DNA of 64,000 nt from Billgrantia tianxiuensis (GTDB lineage: Bacteria; Pseudomonadota; Gammaproteobacteria; Pseudomonadales; Halomonadaceae), in assembly GCF_009834345.1 (NCBI RefSeq), contig NZ_CP035042.1:186001-250000 (forward strand). The letters run 5' to 3'. Below the pieces are notes generated by a model. That model was not told the origin of the DNA, ran no database searches, and worked only from the letters and a program-made list of their open reading frames with translations. Positions 54,327-62,776 of this stretch are shown piece by piece; the first letter of the stretch is position 1, and every line of letters starts with the position of its first letter. Made by a program: the position numbers and the translations under genes.

Positions 54327-54811
54327 ATTTGGTGCGCGAACCTGAGGCGAATTGTCGCAGAGCAAAGCAAACCCATCATAACGTGGGGGCGCAAAGGATC
54401 GAAAAGCAAGAAGGGCTGCTACAAAGGCACTCCTGCAGGGGGCCGGGGAACGTCAGCCCTTAGTACACGGTGGCTTTTTTAGTATATCTAGCGCTTCTGA
54501 TGCACGCTTCAGCTCGGCCTCCCCCGCATGGCCTGCAACTTTTTGTTCTCGATGGCGCCGGCAATTTCCGGGAGGCTGCAGATGAATGCGTCATCAGAGC
54601 CGCCCGGTCGGTGGTCGAACGCACGGTCTCTCGGAACGTGAAGCTCAGCACCCCGACCGAGCCCGTGAGTGCTTGTGGATCAAGCTGGCTGGTTACGACC
54701 ACGAGGCGTTCGGCTGCCATGGGCTCGTCAACCGCTTGATATGGCAGGGCATGTCGCATTCCGGCACGCCGCTGTCGTTGACCGTGCGGGGTCGGATTGC
54801 TAGCTTAGCGA
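54327..54811. other. Gap between hmp and the cobalamin riboswitch
   Basis: 485 bases with no intact gene. A decayed IS3-type transposase OrfA end lies at 54460-54570. The remainder holds only weak, overlapping short frames on both strands that I do not recognise. The promoter of the riboswitch transcript should be near its right end. Confidence 0.55.
54460..54570 (-). mobile_element. Remnant of an IS3-family transposase OrfA
   Basis: On the minus strand, three frames together read EIAGAIENKKLQAM, then GEAELKRASEALDILKK, then ATVY and a stop. This resembles the OrfA leucine-zipper end (LRxANEILKKATAYF). Two single-base gaps in G and A runs break it. No terminal repeats or OrfB were seen. Confidence 0.4.
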
Positions 54812-55008
54812 CACTCTCAGGTGCCCTAGGCGCGCGCAGACGCGCCGGGGTGAAACGAGAAGTCGGTGCGCCTCGTGCCATTCCGACGCTGCCCCCGCAA
54901 CGGTAATCGAGTCAAGGAAAGCCTTACACCACTGTGCCCTGACACGGGAAGGTGGCCTTCTGGGACGCTAATTGTCCACTCGTCAGCCCGGAGACCGGCC
55001 AGAGAGTG
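54812..55008 (+). promoter_or_regulatory. Cobalamin riboswitch
   Basis: Closing stem CACTCTC (54812-54818) / GAGAGTG (55002-55008). Inside are the conserved B12-box elements AGGTGCCC, GCTGCCCCCGCAACGGTAA (the most diagnostic element), CCACTGTGCCCTGACACGGGAAGG and AGCCCGGAGACCGGCC in the correct order. It lies about 165 bases before btuB, and would shut off B12 uptake when adenosylcobalamin is plentiful. Confidence 0.95.
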
Positions 55009-55171
55009 CAGGAAATGCTGTATGACAGCGTTTCCCTCATGCCGGGTTGCGGTGGGCGACTCCGAGGCAGGGCTGGCGCTATTGCTGTCGTTCTCCCTTT
55101 CTCGTTCCTTGCTAACCCGGTGATTGCACCACGACTGCCGTGCGGGCAGGTACGGCGAGCAAGGGACACTG

Positions 55172-57017
55172 ATGAACACTACCAGAAACGCTTCCCGTGG
55201 CCTGGCCGCCTTTGGTCTGGCCCTCATTCCTCTGGGCCTTCACGCCCAATCCGAAGCCGACAGCGATGATATCGCCGTCGACCTCAACCCCTTGGTAATC
55301 ACCGCCACCTTAGCGCCGCGTACCGCCGACGAATCGCTGGCCTCCGTTACGCTGCTCGACGAGACGACCCTACGCCGCCAGGACCCCACCGGCGTCACCG
55401 ATCTGCTGCGCGGCCAGCCCGGGGTGGACGTCAGCTCCAACGGCAGCTTCGGCAAACAGAGCAGCGTGTCGATTCGCGGCACCTCGAATAACCAGAGTCT
55501 GCTGATGATCGACGGCATTCGCCTGCGCTCCGCTACGGATGGCGGCCCTGCGTGGCAGTACCTCGACCCGCGCATGTTCCAGCGCGCCGAGATCGTGCGC
55601 GGCCCGCGGGGCAGCCTCTACGGCGCCGACGCGGTAGGCGGCGTGGTGCAGCTCTTCACCCATGACGCTCAGGAGGGCGGCCCGCACCCGCGCATCTCTG
55701 CAGGCGGCGGCTCCTTCGATACCCAGCGATACAGTGCAGGACTCTCCGGCAGTAGCGGCGGTACCCGCTACAGCTTTGCCGGCAGCCACTTCACCACCGA
55801 TGGCACGCCGGTGCGTCGTGGTGGTGAGGATATGGGGTACGACAACACCTCTGCGCTGGCGCGAATGTCGCACACCTTCGATAGCGGCGCAGAAGTGGGA
55901 TTTCTGGCGCTGAGAGCCCGCGGTACCACGGAGTATGACGAGAGCGGCTCCATGGCCACGACTGATTATATGCAGCAGGTGGCGGGAATTTATGGAGAAC
56001 TGCCGGTAACTGACAGCTGGAGTAGTCGCTTGACGCTGAGCGAAGCGCGCGATGAAAGCGTCAACCACTTCTGGGGGTCTATCCTTGATACGCAGACACG
56101 CACGGCCCGCTGGGAGAACACGCTGACTTCAGGGGGCATGAGTTGATTATCGGTGCGGAGTATATGAACGATAGCGTGGCCGGTAGTGTCACGGGGAATA
56201 TGCCATGGGATGGTCCTTATGACATCGAGGAGCGTGATAACAAGGCCGTTTTCGGCCAGGCGCTACTCGATTTCGAACCGTTAGCCGTTCAAGCCAGCCT
56301 GCGTTATGACGATAACGAAGCCTACGGTGACGAGATTACCGGTAGCCTGGCGCTGGGGTATGACATCAATTCCCACCATACCCTGCGAGCCAGCTATGGC
56401 ACCGCCTTCAAGGCGCCAACTTTCAACGACCTTTATTGGCCGGGGTTTGGCAATCCCGAGTTAGAAGCGGAAACATCCAAAACGGTGGAGCTCGGAGTAC
56501 GTGGCCAATATGTGCGCTGGTTCTGGGATGCCGCAATCTATCAGACCGATATTGACAACCTGATCGTCTGGCAGCAAATGGGGCAGCCGACAACGAACGT
56601 ACCCACTACGCGTATCCGTGGCGTCGAACTCTCCGTGGGCGCTGAGGTAGATGATTGGACGTTAGCTGCCGCCGCGACCTACACCGACCCTGAAGATCGG
56701 GCTACCGGAAATCGTCTTAGGCGCCGTTCCAGTCAGAGCGCCCGCTTCGACGTGGATCGTGAGCTGGGCGAGTGGTTCCTGGGGGCTCCTGGGTTCTGCA
56801 GGGCTATCGCTACGAAGATGCCGCCAACACGGATCGAATCGGTGGCTTCGGGCTGGTCAATCTGCGTGCCGGCTGGCAGTTTGCACCGCTGTGGTCGGCT
56901 CGACTGACTGTGGAGAATGCCATTGATAAAGAGTATGTCACGACACGTTTCTTCGATGGCGATGACTACCTCAACGCCGGTCGTGCGGCCTTCGTCAGTG
57001 TCCACTTTGGCCAGTAG
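55172..57017 (+). CDS. btuB: TonB-dependent B12 receptor BtuB, frame broken at 56132-56136 and 56781-56785
   Basis: Outer-membrane cobalamin receptor, about 614 residues when repaired. It has a signal peptide, TonB box NPLVITATLAPR near residue 36 and a plug domain (TDLLRGQPGVDV, SIRGTSNNQSLLMIDGIRLR, IVRGPRGSLYGADAVGGVVQLF). The barrel is spread over three frames, ending VENAIDKEYVTTRFFDGDDY and a terminal aromatic-type strand FVSVHFGQ. One G added to each of two GGGGG runs restores one frame (TSGGHELIIGAEYMND, then FLGGSWVLQGYRYED). Control by the riboswitch and btuFCD downstream confirm the substrate. Confidence 0.92.
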
Positions 57018-57927
57018 CGGCCGGTTCGGCGGGGCCGTTGGCCCCGCCGTAGGTTTCAGCGCCTTGCTGGCCCTGTCGGGGCCGGCGGCCGGCGAGGCGT
57101 ATGCCGATTCGCTCTGCGCCACCGACGACCGCGACCGCGAGGTGTGTCTGCCGGTGCCCGCCGGTCGCATCGCCGCGCTGTCGCCCGGTGCGACCGAGCT
57201 GGTCTATGCCGCCGGGGCCGGTGACCAGGTAGTGGCCGTAGTGGACTTCAGCGACTACCCGCCGCAGGCCCAGGCGGTGCCTTCGCTGGGCAGCCATACG
57301 CGCATCGACATGGAGCGCCTCGTCGCCCTGCGGCCCACACTGGTGATCGGCTGGGTGACCGGCAATCCCTCCGAGCAGCTGGAGATGCTGGAGGCGCTCG
57401 GCCTGCCGGTGTTCTACCTCGAGCCGCGGTCCTTCGAGGGCGTGGCCAGCGCCATCGAGCGCCTGGGACGCCTGGCCGGCACAGCCGATGCCGCGGATCG
57501 CGAGGCGAGGCGCTTTCGCGACGGCATGATCGAGCTTCGAGAACGCTATGCCGGGCGAGCACCGGTGCGCGTCTTCTATCAGGTGTGGGACGAGCCGCTG
57601 ATGACCGTCAACGACGCGCACCTGATCGGCTCGGTGCTGACCGCCTGCGGTGGCGTCAACGTTTTCGGCGACCTTGAGCGCCTGGTGCCGCGCATCGGCG
57701 ACGAGTCGGTGCTCGACGCCGACCCCGAGGCGATATTGGCCGGCGGCATGGGCGAGGAGAGCCGTGAATGGCTCACCCACTGGGAGCAGTACACGAACCT
57801 CACGGCGGTGGCGGAGGGCAACCTCTTCTTCGTGCCGCCGTCGCTGATCCAGCGCCCCACGCCGCGCCTGCTCGAGGGCAGCCGGCTGTTCTGCGAGAAA
57901 CTGGAGGCAGCCCGTGCACGCCGCTAG
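56997..57927 (+). CDS. btuF: BtuF, periplasmic cobalamin-binding protein
   Basis: Delivers B12 to BtuCD. The protein is of the helical-backbone binding-protein type: RIAALSPGATELVYAAGAGDQVVAVVDFSDYPP near the N-terminus, LVIGWVTGNPSEQLEMLEALGLPVFYLEP, and VWDEPLMTVNDAHLIGSVLTACGGVNVFGD. The start is uncertain. GTG 56997, inside the end of btuB, gives a signal peptide ending near GEAYA; ATG codons further upstream (56917, 56934) would extend it. No good ribosome site is seen, so translational coupling to btuB is likely. It overlaps btuC. Confidence 0.85.
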
Positions 57928-58918
57928 GTACTCACTGGTCGCTGTCAGGCACGGAGGGCTGGCCTTCCCGCTGGGCCTGCTGGCGCTGGCGGCGATGGCC
58001 GCCATGGCGTTGGCGGTGTCGGTCGGCAGCGTCAACATCACCCCCGCCGCGCTGTGGGAGGTGGCCCTGGGGCGCGGCGACGCCCTGGCGCGCACCTTGG
58101 TGTTGGAGCTGCGTGTGCCGCGGGCCCTCTCGGCATTTGCCACCGGTGGCCTGCTGGCATTGGCCGGTGCGCTGATGCAGGTATTGCTGCGCAATCCCTT
58201 GGCGGACCCCTACGTGCTGGGCCTCTCGGGCGGTGCCGCAGTGGGAGCGCTGGCGGCGATGCTTGCCGGGTTGGGCGGCGCGGTGATCAGCGGCTCGGCT
58301 TTCGCCGGGGCCTTTCTCTCGACACTGCTGGTTTTTGGCCTGGCCCATGGCACCGGCAGTTGGACGCCTTCCCGCCTGCTGCTCACCGGCGTGGTGGTGG
58401 CGGCCGGGTGGGGCGCGGTGGTCACGTTGATGCTGGCGGTGAGCCCCGTTGAGCGTCTTCCCGGCATGCTCTACTGGCTGATGGGCGATCTATCCTACGC
58501 CCACACACCCGGCTATCCGCTCGTCGTGCTGCTGGGGGTGTGCCTGCTCGCCTTCCCGCTGGGGCGCAGCCTCAACGTGTTGGCCCGCGGGGCGCTGCAG
58601 GCCGCGGCCCTGGGCGTGGTGGTGCGTCCGCTGGAGTGGACGATCTACATCACGGCTAGCCTGCTCACCGCCATGGCGGTGACCACGGCCGGCAGCATCG
58701 GCTTCGTCGGCCTGGTGGTACCGCACATGCTGCGCCTGATGCTGGGCAACGACCAACGTCTGATCCTGCCTGCTTGTGCCCTGGCTGGCGGCACCCTGCT
58801 GGTGCTCGCCGACACCCTGGCGCGCACCATCATCGCTCCGGAACAGCTTCCGGTGGGGGTGATCACGGCGCTGCTCGGCGTACCGACCTTCCTCTACCTG
58901 CTCTACCGGAGCCGCTGA
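57914..58918 (+). CDS. btuC: BtuC, cobalamin ABC permease
   Basis: Inner-membrane permease of the FecCD/BtuC family, 334 residues, about ten helices. Family segments are LELRVPRALSAFATGGLLALAGALMQVLLRNPLADPYVLG near residue 57-96, GSIGFVGLVVPHMLRLMLG near 257 and PVGVITALLGVPTFLYLL at the end. GTG 57914 overlaps btuF by 14 bases, and the stop overlaps btuD (TGATG). Confidence 0.94.
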   Translation: MHAARYSLVAVRHGGLAFPLGLLALAAMAAMALAVSVGSVNITPAALWEVALGRGDALARTLVLELRVPRALSAFATGGLLALAGALMQVLLRNPLADPYVLGLSGGAAVGALAAMLAGLGGAVISGSAFAGAFLSTLLVFGLAHGTGSWTPSRLLLTGVVVAAGWGAVVTLMLAVSPVERLPGMLYWLMGDLSYAHTPGYPLVVLLGVCLLAFPLGRSLNVLARGALQAAALGVVVRPLEWTIYITASLLTAMAVTTAGSIGFVGLVVPHMLRLMLGNDQRLILPACALAGGTLLVLADTLARTIIAPEQLPVGVITALLGVPTFLYLLYRSR

Positions 58919-59685
58919 TGAGCCGACTCGAGGCGCGAAATCTGGTCATCGACGTACCGGGCCGTCGCGACGGTCGGGCGCTGAACCTGGACCTGGAGCC
59001 CGGGCAGGTGTGGGGCGTGCTCGGCCCCAACGGGGCCGGCAAAACCACCTTGCTGCATACCCTGGCGGGGCTGCGAGCACCGCGGGCCGGCAGCGTGCGT
59101 CTCGACGGGGGCGCGCTCGCCTCGCTGCCGCGCCGCCGGGTCGCCCGCGCCCTGGGCCTGGTCTTCCAGGAGCGCCAGGACGGCTTTCCCGCCACGGTGC
59201 GCGAGACGGCATTGATCGGGCGCCATCCCTGGCTGTCGCCCTGGCAGATGGAGGGCGGCGAGGATCTACAGTTGGCCGAGGCTGCGCTCGAGCGGCTCGA
59301 TGTCGACCACTTGGCCGAGCGGCTAGTCAGCACGCTCTCGGGCGGTGAAAGGCAGCGCCTGGCCATCGCCACGGTGCTGACCCAGGCGCCGGCCATCTGG
59401 CTCGCCGACGAGCCAACCAACCATCTTGACCTGCATCACCAGACCGCGGTGATGGCGCTGCTCGCTGGCGAGGCCCAGGCCGGCAGGGCGGTTATGCTGT
59501 GCCTGCACGACCTCAACCTCGCCGCTCGCTGGTGCGACCATCTGCTGCTGCTCTACCCCGACGGTGAAGCGTGTTGGGGGTCGCGCGATGCCATGCTGGT
59601 ACCTGCAGCCCTTGAGCGCCTCTACGGCCAGCGATTGGCCACCGCCATGGTGGGTGGCGCCCCAGTCTTCGTTTCCGTGAGGTGA
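58918..59685 (+). CDS. btuD: BtuD, cobalamin ABC ATPase
   Basis: A 255-residue ATPase: Walker A GPNGAGKTT near residue 38, Q-loop LVFQERQDG, signature LSGGERQRLAIA near 140, Walker B IWLADEPTNHLD and switch LCLHDLNLAARWC. The start at 58918 overlaps the btuC stop. With btuF and btuC it forms a complete importer for the B12 brought in by BtuB. Confidence 0.94.
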   Translation: MSRLEARNLVIDVPGRRDGRALNLDLEPGQVWGVLGPNGAGKTTLLHTLAGLRAPRAGSVRLDGGALASLPRRRVARALGLVFQERQDGFPATVRETALIGRHPWLSPWQMEGGEDLQLAEAALERLDVDHLAERLVSTLSGGERQRLAIATVLTQAPAIWLADEPTNHLDLHHQTAVMALLAGEAQAGRAVMLCLHDLNLAARWCDHLLLLYPDGEACWGSRDAMLVPAALERLYGQRLATAMVGGAPVFVSVR

Positions 59686-59943
59686 TATGCACCGCTCGAC
59701 CCCGATACGCGGCGAGTTCCACAGGGACTTTCCCTCCCCCCGGACAGGTGGCCGCGCTCTTCCACGGCCAGTCGCCGTGGACCTGATGCCATACCAGGCG
59801 TTCGTCATGCGCGACAACGCTAAGGACCCATGCCCGCCATGCCAATCGCATGGCCGCCGAGCGGCCACAGCCAATCGCGTACAACCACGGCGGATAGCGC
59901 AAACTGATGCGCAGATCAGCGAAATGAAGGTGGCACTCCCCCG

Positions 59944-60633
59944 ATGAGACTGTTTCAGCTGAAACATGAACTCGAGGCGCATGGGCTCGTTTTGCGCGGA
60001 GCCTTCGAGGTGGAGCCGGAGGATCATGTGCCCCCGATTGCCCACGCCATCCCGGCCGCAGCACTGGTGCTAGTGGGTAATGTCGGTTCGTCGCTGTGGC
60101 CCCAATTCGCTGCTTCGCCCGAATATTGTGACGGAAGACGCGATCCGCTGGACCGCTGGAGCCAACGCATTGGAGAGGCGCTTGCTGCCCGCTACGGTGC
60201 GCGTGCGCTCTATCCGTTCGGCGGGCCGCCGCATTATCCCTTTCAGCGCTGGGCGTCGCGTGCCGAGTCGGTACACCCATCTCCGCTCGGCCTGGTCATA
60301 CACGCCGAATACGGCTCGTGGCACGCCTACCGCTTCGCGCTCGCGCTTGACCACGTGCCGGACGATCTCGCGCCAATGGCCGAACACGAGTCGCCGTGCC
60401 TGGGATGCGCCGAGCGTGCCTGTCTCGACGCCTGTCCGGTCGATGCCTTCACCGGTTCCGAGTATCGGATCGGAGCTTGCGCACAGCACCTGCGCGACAT
60501 GCCCGACGGCGCCTGCATGCGGCTGGGCTGCGCGGCGCGACGTGCCTGTCTGGTCGGTGCCCCATCACGCTACGACTCGCAACATGCGGCATTCCACATG
60601 CAGGCCTTCGTTTTCGCTCGATCATCCGAATAG
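59944..60633 (+). CDS. 4Fe-4S ferredoxin-like protein, QueG/reductive-dehalogenase-like
   Basis: A 229-residue soluble protein with a double cluster region CLGCAERACLDACPVDAF near 152-169 and CMRLGCAARRACLVG near 191-205. The middle resembles the ferredoxin end of epoxyqueuosine reductase and reductive dehalogenases, which are corrinoid enzymes. Length is too short for QueG. Its place after btuBFCD suggests a role in cobalamin reduction or trafficking (inference). ATG 59944 is 258 bases after btuD. Confidence 0.7.
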   Translation: MRLFQLKHELEAHGLVLRGAFEVEPEDHVPPIAHAIPAAALVLVGNVGSSLWPQFAASPEYCDGRRDPLDRWSQRIGEALAARYGARALYPFGGPPHYPFQRWASRAESVHPSPLGLVIHAEYGSWHAYRFALALDHVPDDLAPMAEHESPCLGCAERACLDACPVDAFTGSEYRIGACAQHLRDMPDGACMRLGCAARRACLVGAPSRYDSQHAAFHMQAFVFARSSE

Positions 60634-60670
60634 CTACATGATTCCGGCCATGGCCGGGGCGTATGGCTTG

Positions 60671-62683
60671 TCATGTTCGAGTACGGCGCGGTGGTCCGAT
60701 GGCCAAGGCCGTTACCCTCGCCTCGAAGAAGACTTCCCCGTCGATGTCGTTATCGACACGGTTTTCCTCAATCTCGAAGCGCACCTCCACCTCGGCCGCA
60801 CCGGCCTGCCAAGCCAAGGCTTCAGCGCGCTCGGCGGCCGTTTGCCGCGCCATCGCATAGGCTGCCTCGAGTGTGACGTGGTCGCAGGGGCCATTGGGCA
60901 GGAAGACCCTAAAGCGGCCTTGTACTGGCTGCAGAACAGAGACATGAACCCGCTGAACCACTTGGCCGAGCAGCGTGCCCACGGCGTTAGCCACCTCGCC
61001 GTGGGAAGGCAACACAACTTCGGCGCCCAGCGCCTCGCCAACCGCCGGATAGTAGCTTGCTGCCGGCCCGCCCACCGCGACCACAGGGGATGTCGGCGCG
61101 AATTTCAGCGTGAAGACCGATGGGGCCACGGCGACACGGGACTTCCCACGCAGGATCAATGCCGCCAAGGAGGCCGCCAGCCGCCCTTGCTGGCTATCGA
61201 CATCGGCATCATGCAGCCCCGCCTCGATCAGTTTGGTAGAGATGGCCTCGACCACTCGGCCATAGATCTCGCGTGATGGCGCTTCCGCATCGCCTTCCGG
61301 CCAGCGTCCAAGCCCGTATTGGCGGCGCATGCGCTTGGCCCAGATGATCGCTGCCAGGCGGGCGGCCTCGACATCCCAGTGGCGTGAGATACCCAGGACA
61401 TGGGCGGCATCGGTGGGTGTGAAACCGCTGAAGATCACCAGGCCACGACGTTCCAGGCTGGTTAGTGCACGGGCCAGCCAGCGTTTCTCTTCCACCGCAC
61501 TCAGCATTTCCACTGGTCCGTCGCCCAACTGCGCCCAGGCCTCATGCTCATCGACGCTGAGCTGGCCCATAAGCGCTTCGTCGTGTTGTAGGCGCATGGC
61601 GAAGCGATTATGGTTGCTGCCCGGAGGAAGGTTGAGCTGCCGCAGCAGGGCCTCGTGTAGCTCGGGATGCTGACTGACCAACAGGCTCATGGGCAACACG
61701 CGGCGAGGTCCGATGGCAAGGCCTCGACCAGGCGCGAAGGTGACTTCACTATCGCCGCCAAGGCCGATGGAATAGAGCTTGATCGCCTCTACCATGGGAC
61801 GCCAGTCCCCCACCCGGGCGCCGTCGAAGGAGAGCGTCGGCAAACCGTCTCGCACCACGGCAATATCCGTCGTGGTTCCCCCCATGTCGGCGACGATCAG
61901 GTTACGGCGGCCGCTAAGCATCATGGCGCCGTTGACACTGGCCGCTGGCCCGGACAGCACCGTGGTGATGGGCTGCAGGATGGCGCTGTCAGCGGAAATC
62001 AGTGAACCGTCGCCCTTCACGATCATCAGCGGTGCCAAAATACGGTGGCGGTGCAACAGCCCTTGGACCGCCTCAATGAGACGAGCAACATAGGCGATCA
62101 TGCGGGCATTCAGCGCTGCGGTCATGGCACGGCGCGGCGCCCCCAGAGAAGCCGCCAGCTCATGGCCGCAGGTCACCGGTTTGCCTGTCAGCTCATGCAC
62201 GAGTTCCGCCGTGCGCTGCTCGTGAGCCGGGTTGCGGACACTGAAGGAGGCCGAGACGGCAAAGGCCGATACCCGCTCCCGCCAGGCCAGGATTGTTCTG
62301 CGTAGGGCTTGCTCATCCAGGGGCGCGAGTTCGCGACCTTCCGCGTCATGGCCGCCGCCCAGCATAATCAGACTGTTGGCGCCAAGGAGTGAGACCAGTC
62401 CGGTCGCCTTGACCTGTCGCTCGTCATACCCAATCAGTAGTACACAGATCGGTGCTCCCTTGCCCTCTACCGCCGAGTTGGTCGTCAGCGTCGACGACAG
62501 TGACACCAGGTCGACCCGGGACAGCAAGTCGGCGGGCAGCGCCCTCAAGGCATCGGCGATGCCCTGCTGAAGGTCCAGGCGCGTCGTCAGACGCTTGGCC
62601 ATCGCCACCACCTGGTCGGCCTCGTCCAGGAGGACCGCGTCGGTAAAGGTACCGCCCGTATCGATGCCCAGCCGATAACCCAT
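60671..62683 (-). CDS. Hydantoinase/oxoprolinase-family protein (HyuA-like)
   Basis: A 670-residue ASKHA-fold ATPase-like enzyme. The N-terminal domain starts MGYRLGIDTGGTFTDAVLLD (phosphate loop), and the second domain has LIVADMGGTTTDIAVVRDG near residue 262. VVAVGGPAASYYPAVGEALG and PSHGEVANAVGTLLGQV near 535-580 are also typical. Members act on hydantoins, oxoproline or acetone, or are found with corrinoid methyltransferase systems. The neighbouring RACE-type gene on the same strand favours the last setting. GAGGAGAG precedes ATG 62683. Confidence 0.85.
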   Translation of the reverse strand: MGYRLGIDTGGTFTDAVLLDEADQVVAMAKRLTTRLDLQQGIADALRALPADLLSRVDLVSLSSTLTTNSAVEGKGAPICVLLIGYDERQVKATGLVSLLGANSLIMLGGGHDAEGRELAPLDEQALRRTILAWRERVSAFAVSASFSVRNPAHEQRTAELVHELTGKPVTCGHELAASLGAPRRAMTAALNARMIAYVARLIEAVQGLLHRHRILAPLMIVKGDGSLISADSAILQPITTVLSGPAASVNGAMMLSGRRNLIVADMGGTTTDIAVVRDGLPTLSFDGARVGDWRPMVEAIKLYSIGLGGDSEVTFAPGRGLAIGPRRVLPMSLLVSQHPELHEALLRQLNLPPGSNHNRFAMRLQHDEALMGQLSVDEHEAWAQLGDGPVEMLSAVEEKRWLARALTSLERRGLVIFSGFTPTDAAHVLGISRHWDVEAARLAAIIWAKRMRRQYGLGRWPEGDAEAPSREIYGRVVEAISTKLIEAGLHDADVDSQQGRLAASLAALILRGKSRVAVAPSVFTLKFAPTSPVVAVGGPAASYYPAVGEALGAEVVLPSHGEVANAVGTLLGQVVQRVHVSVLQPVQGRFRVFLPNGPCDHVTLEAAYAMARQTAAERAEALAWQAGAAEVEVRFEIEENRVDNDIDGEVFFEARVTALAIGPPRRTRT

Positions 62684-62776
62684 TGGGGCCTCTCCTCATG
62701 TACTTGGGTGTTTTGCCGACCACCCTTGGTGTCATTCTGTGCAGCCACATTGACAGAGCGTTAGAGAGTCGCCCCT

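Noticed and set aside
59687..59947. An 86-codon frame between btuD and the 4Fe-4S gene, starting just after the btuD stop
   Set aside because: The protein has no recognisable fold, odd composition (rich in Pro and Arg) and no good ribosome site. A competing minus-strand frame is equally open. I treat the stretch as undecided non-coding DNA.
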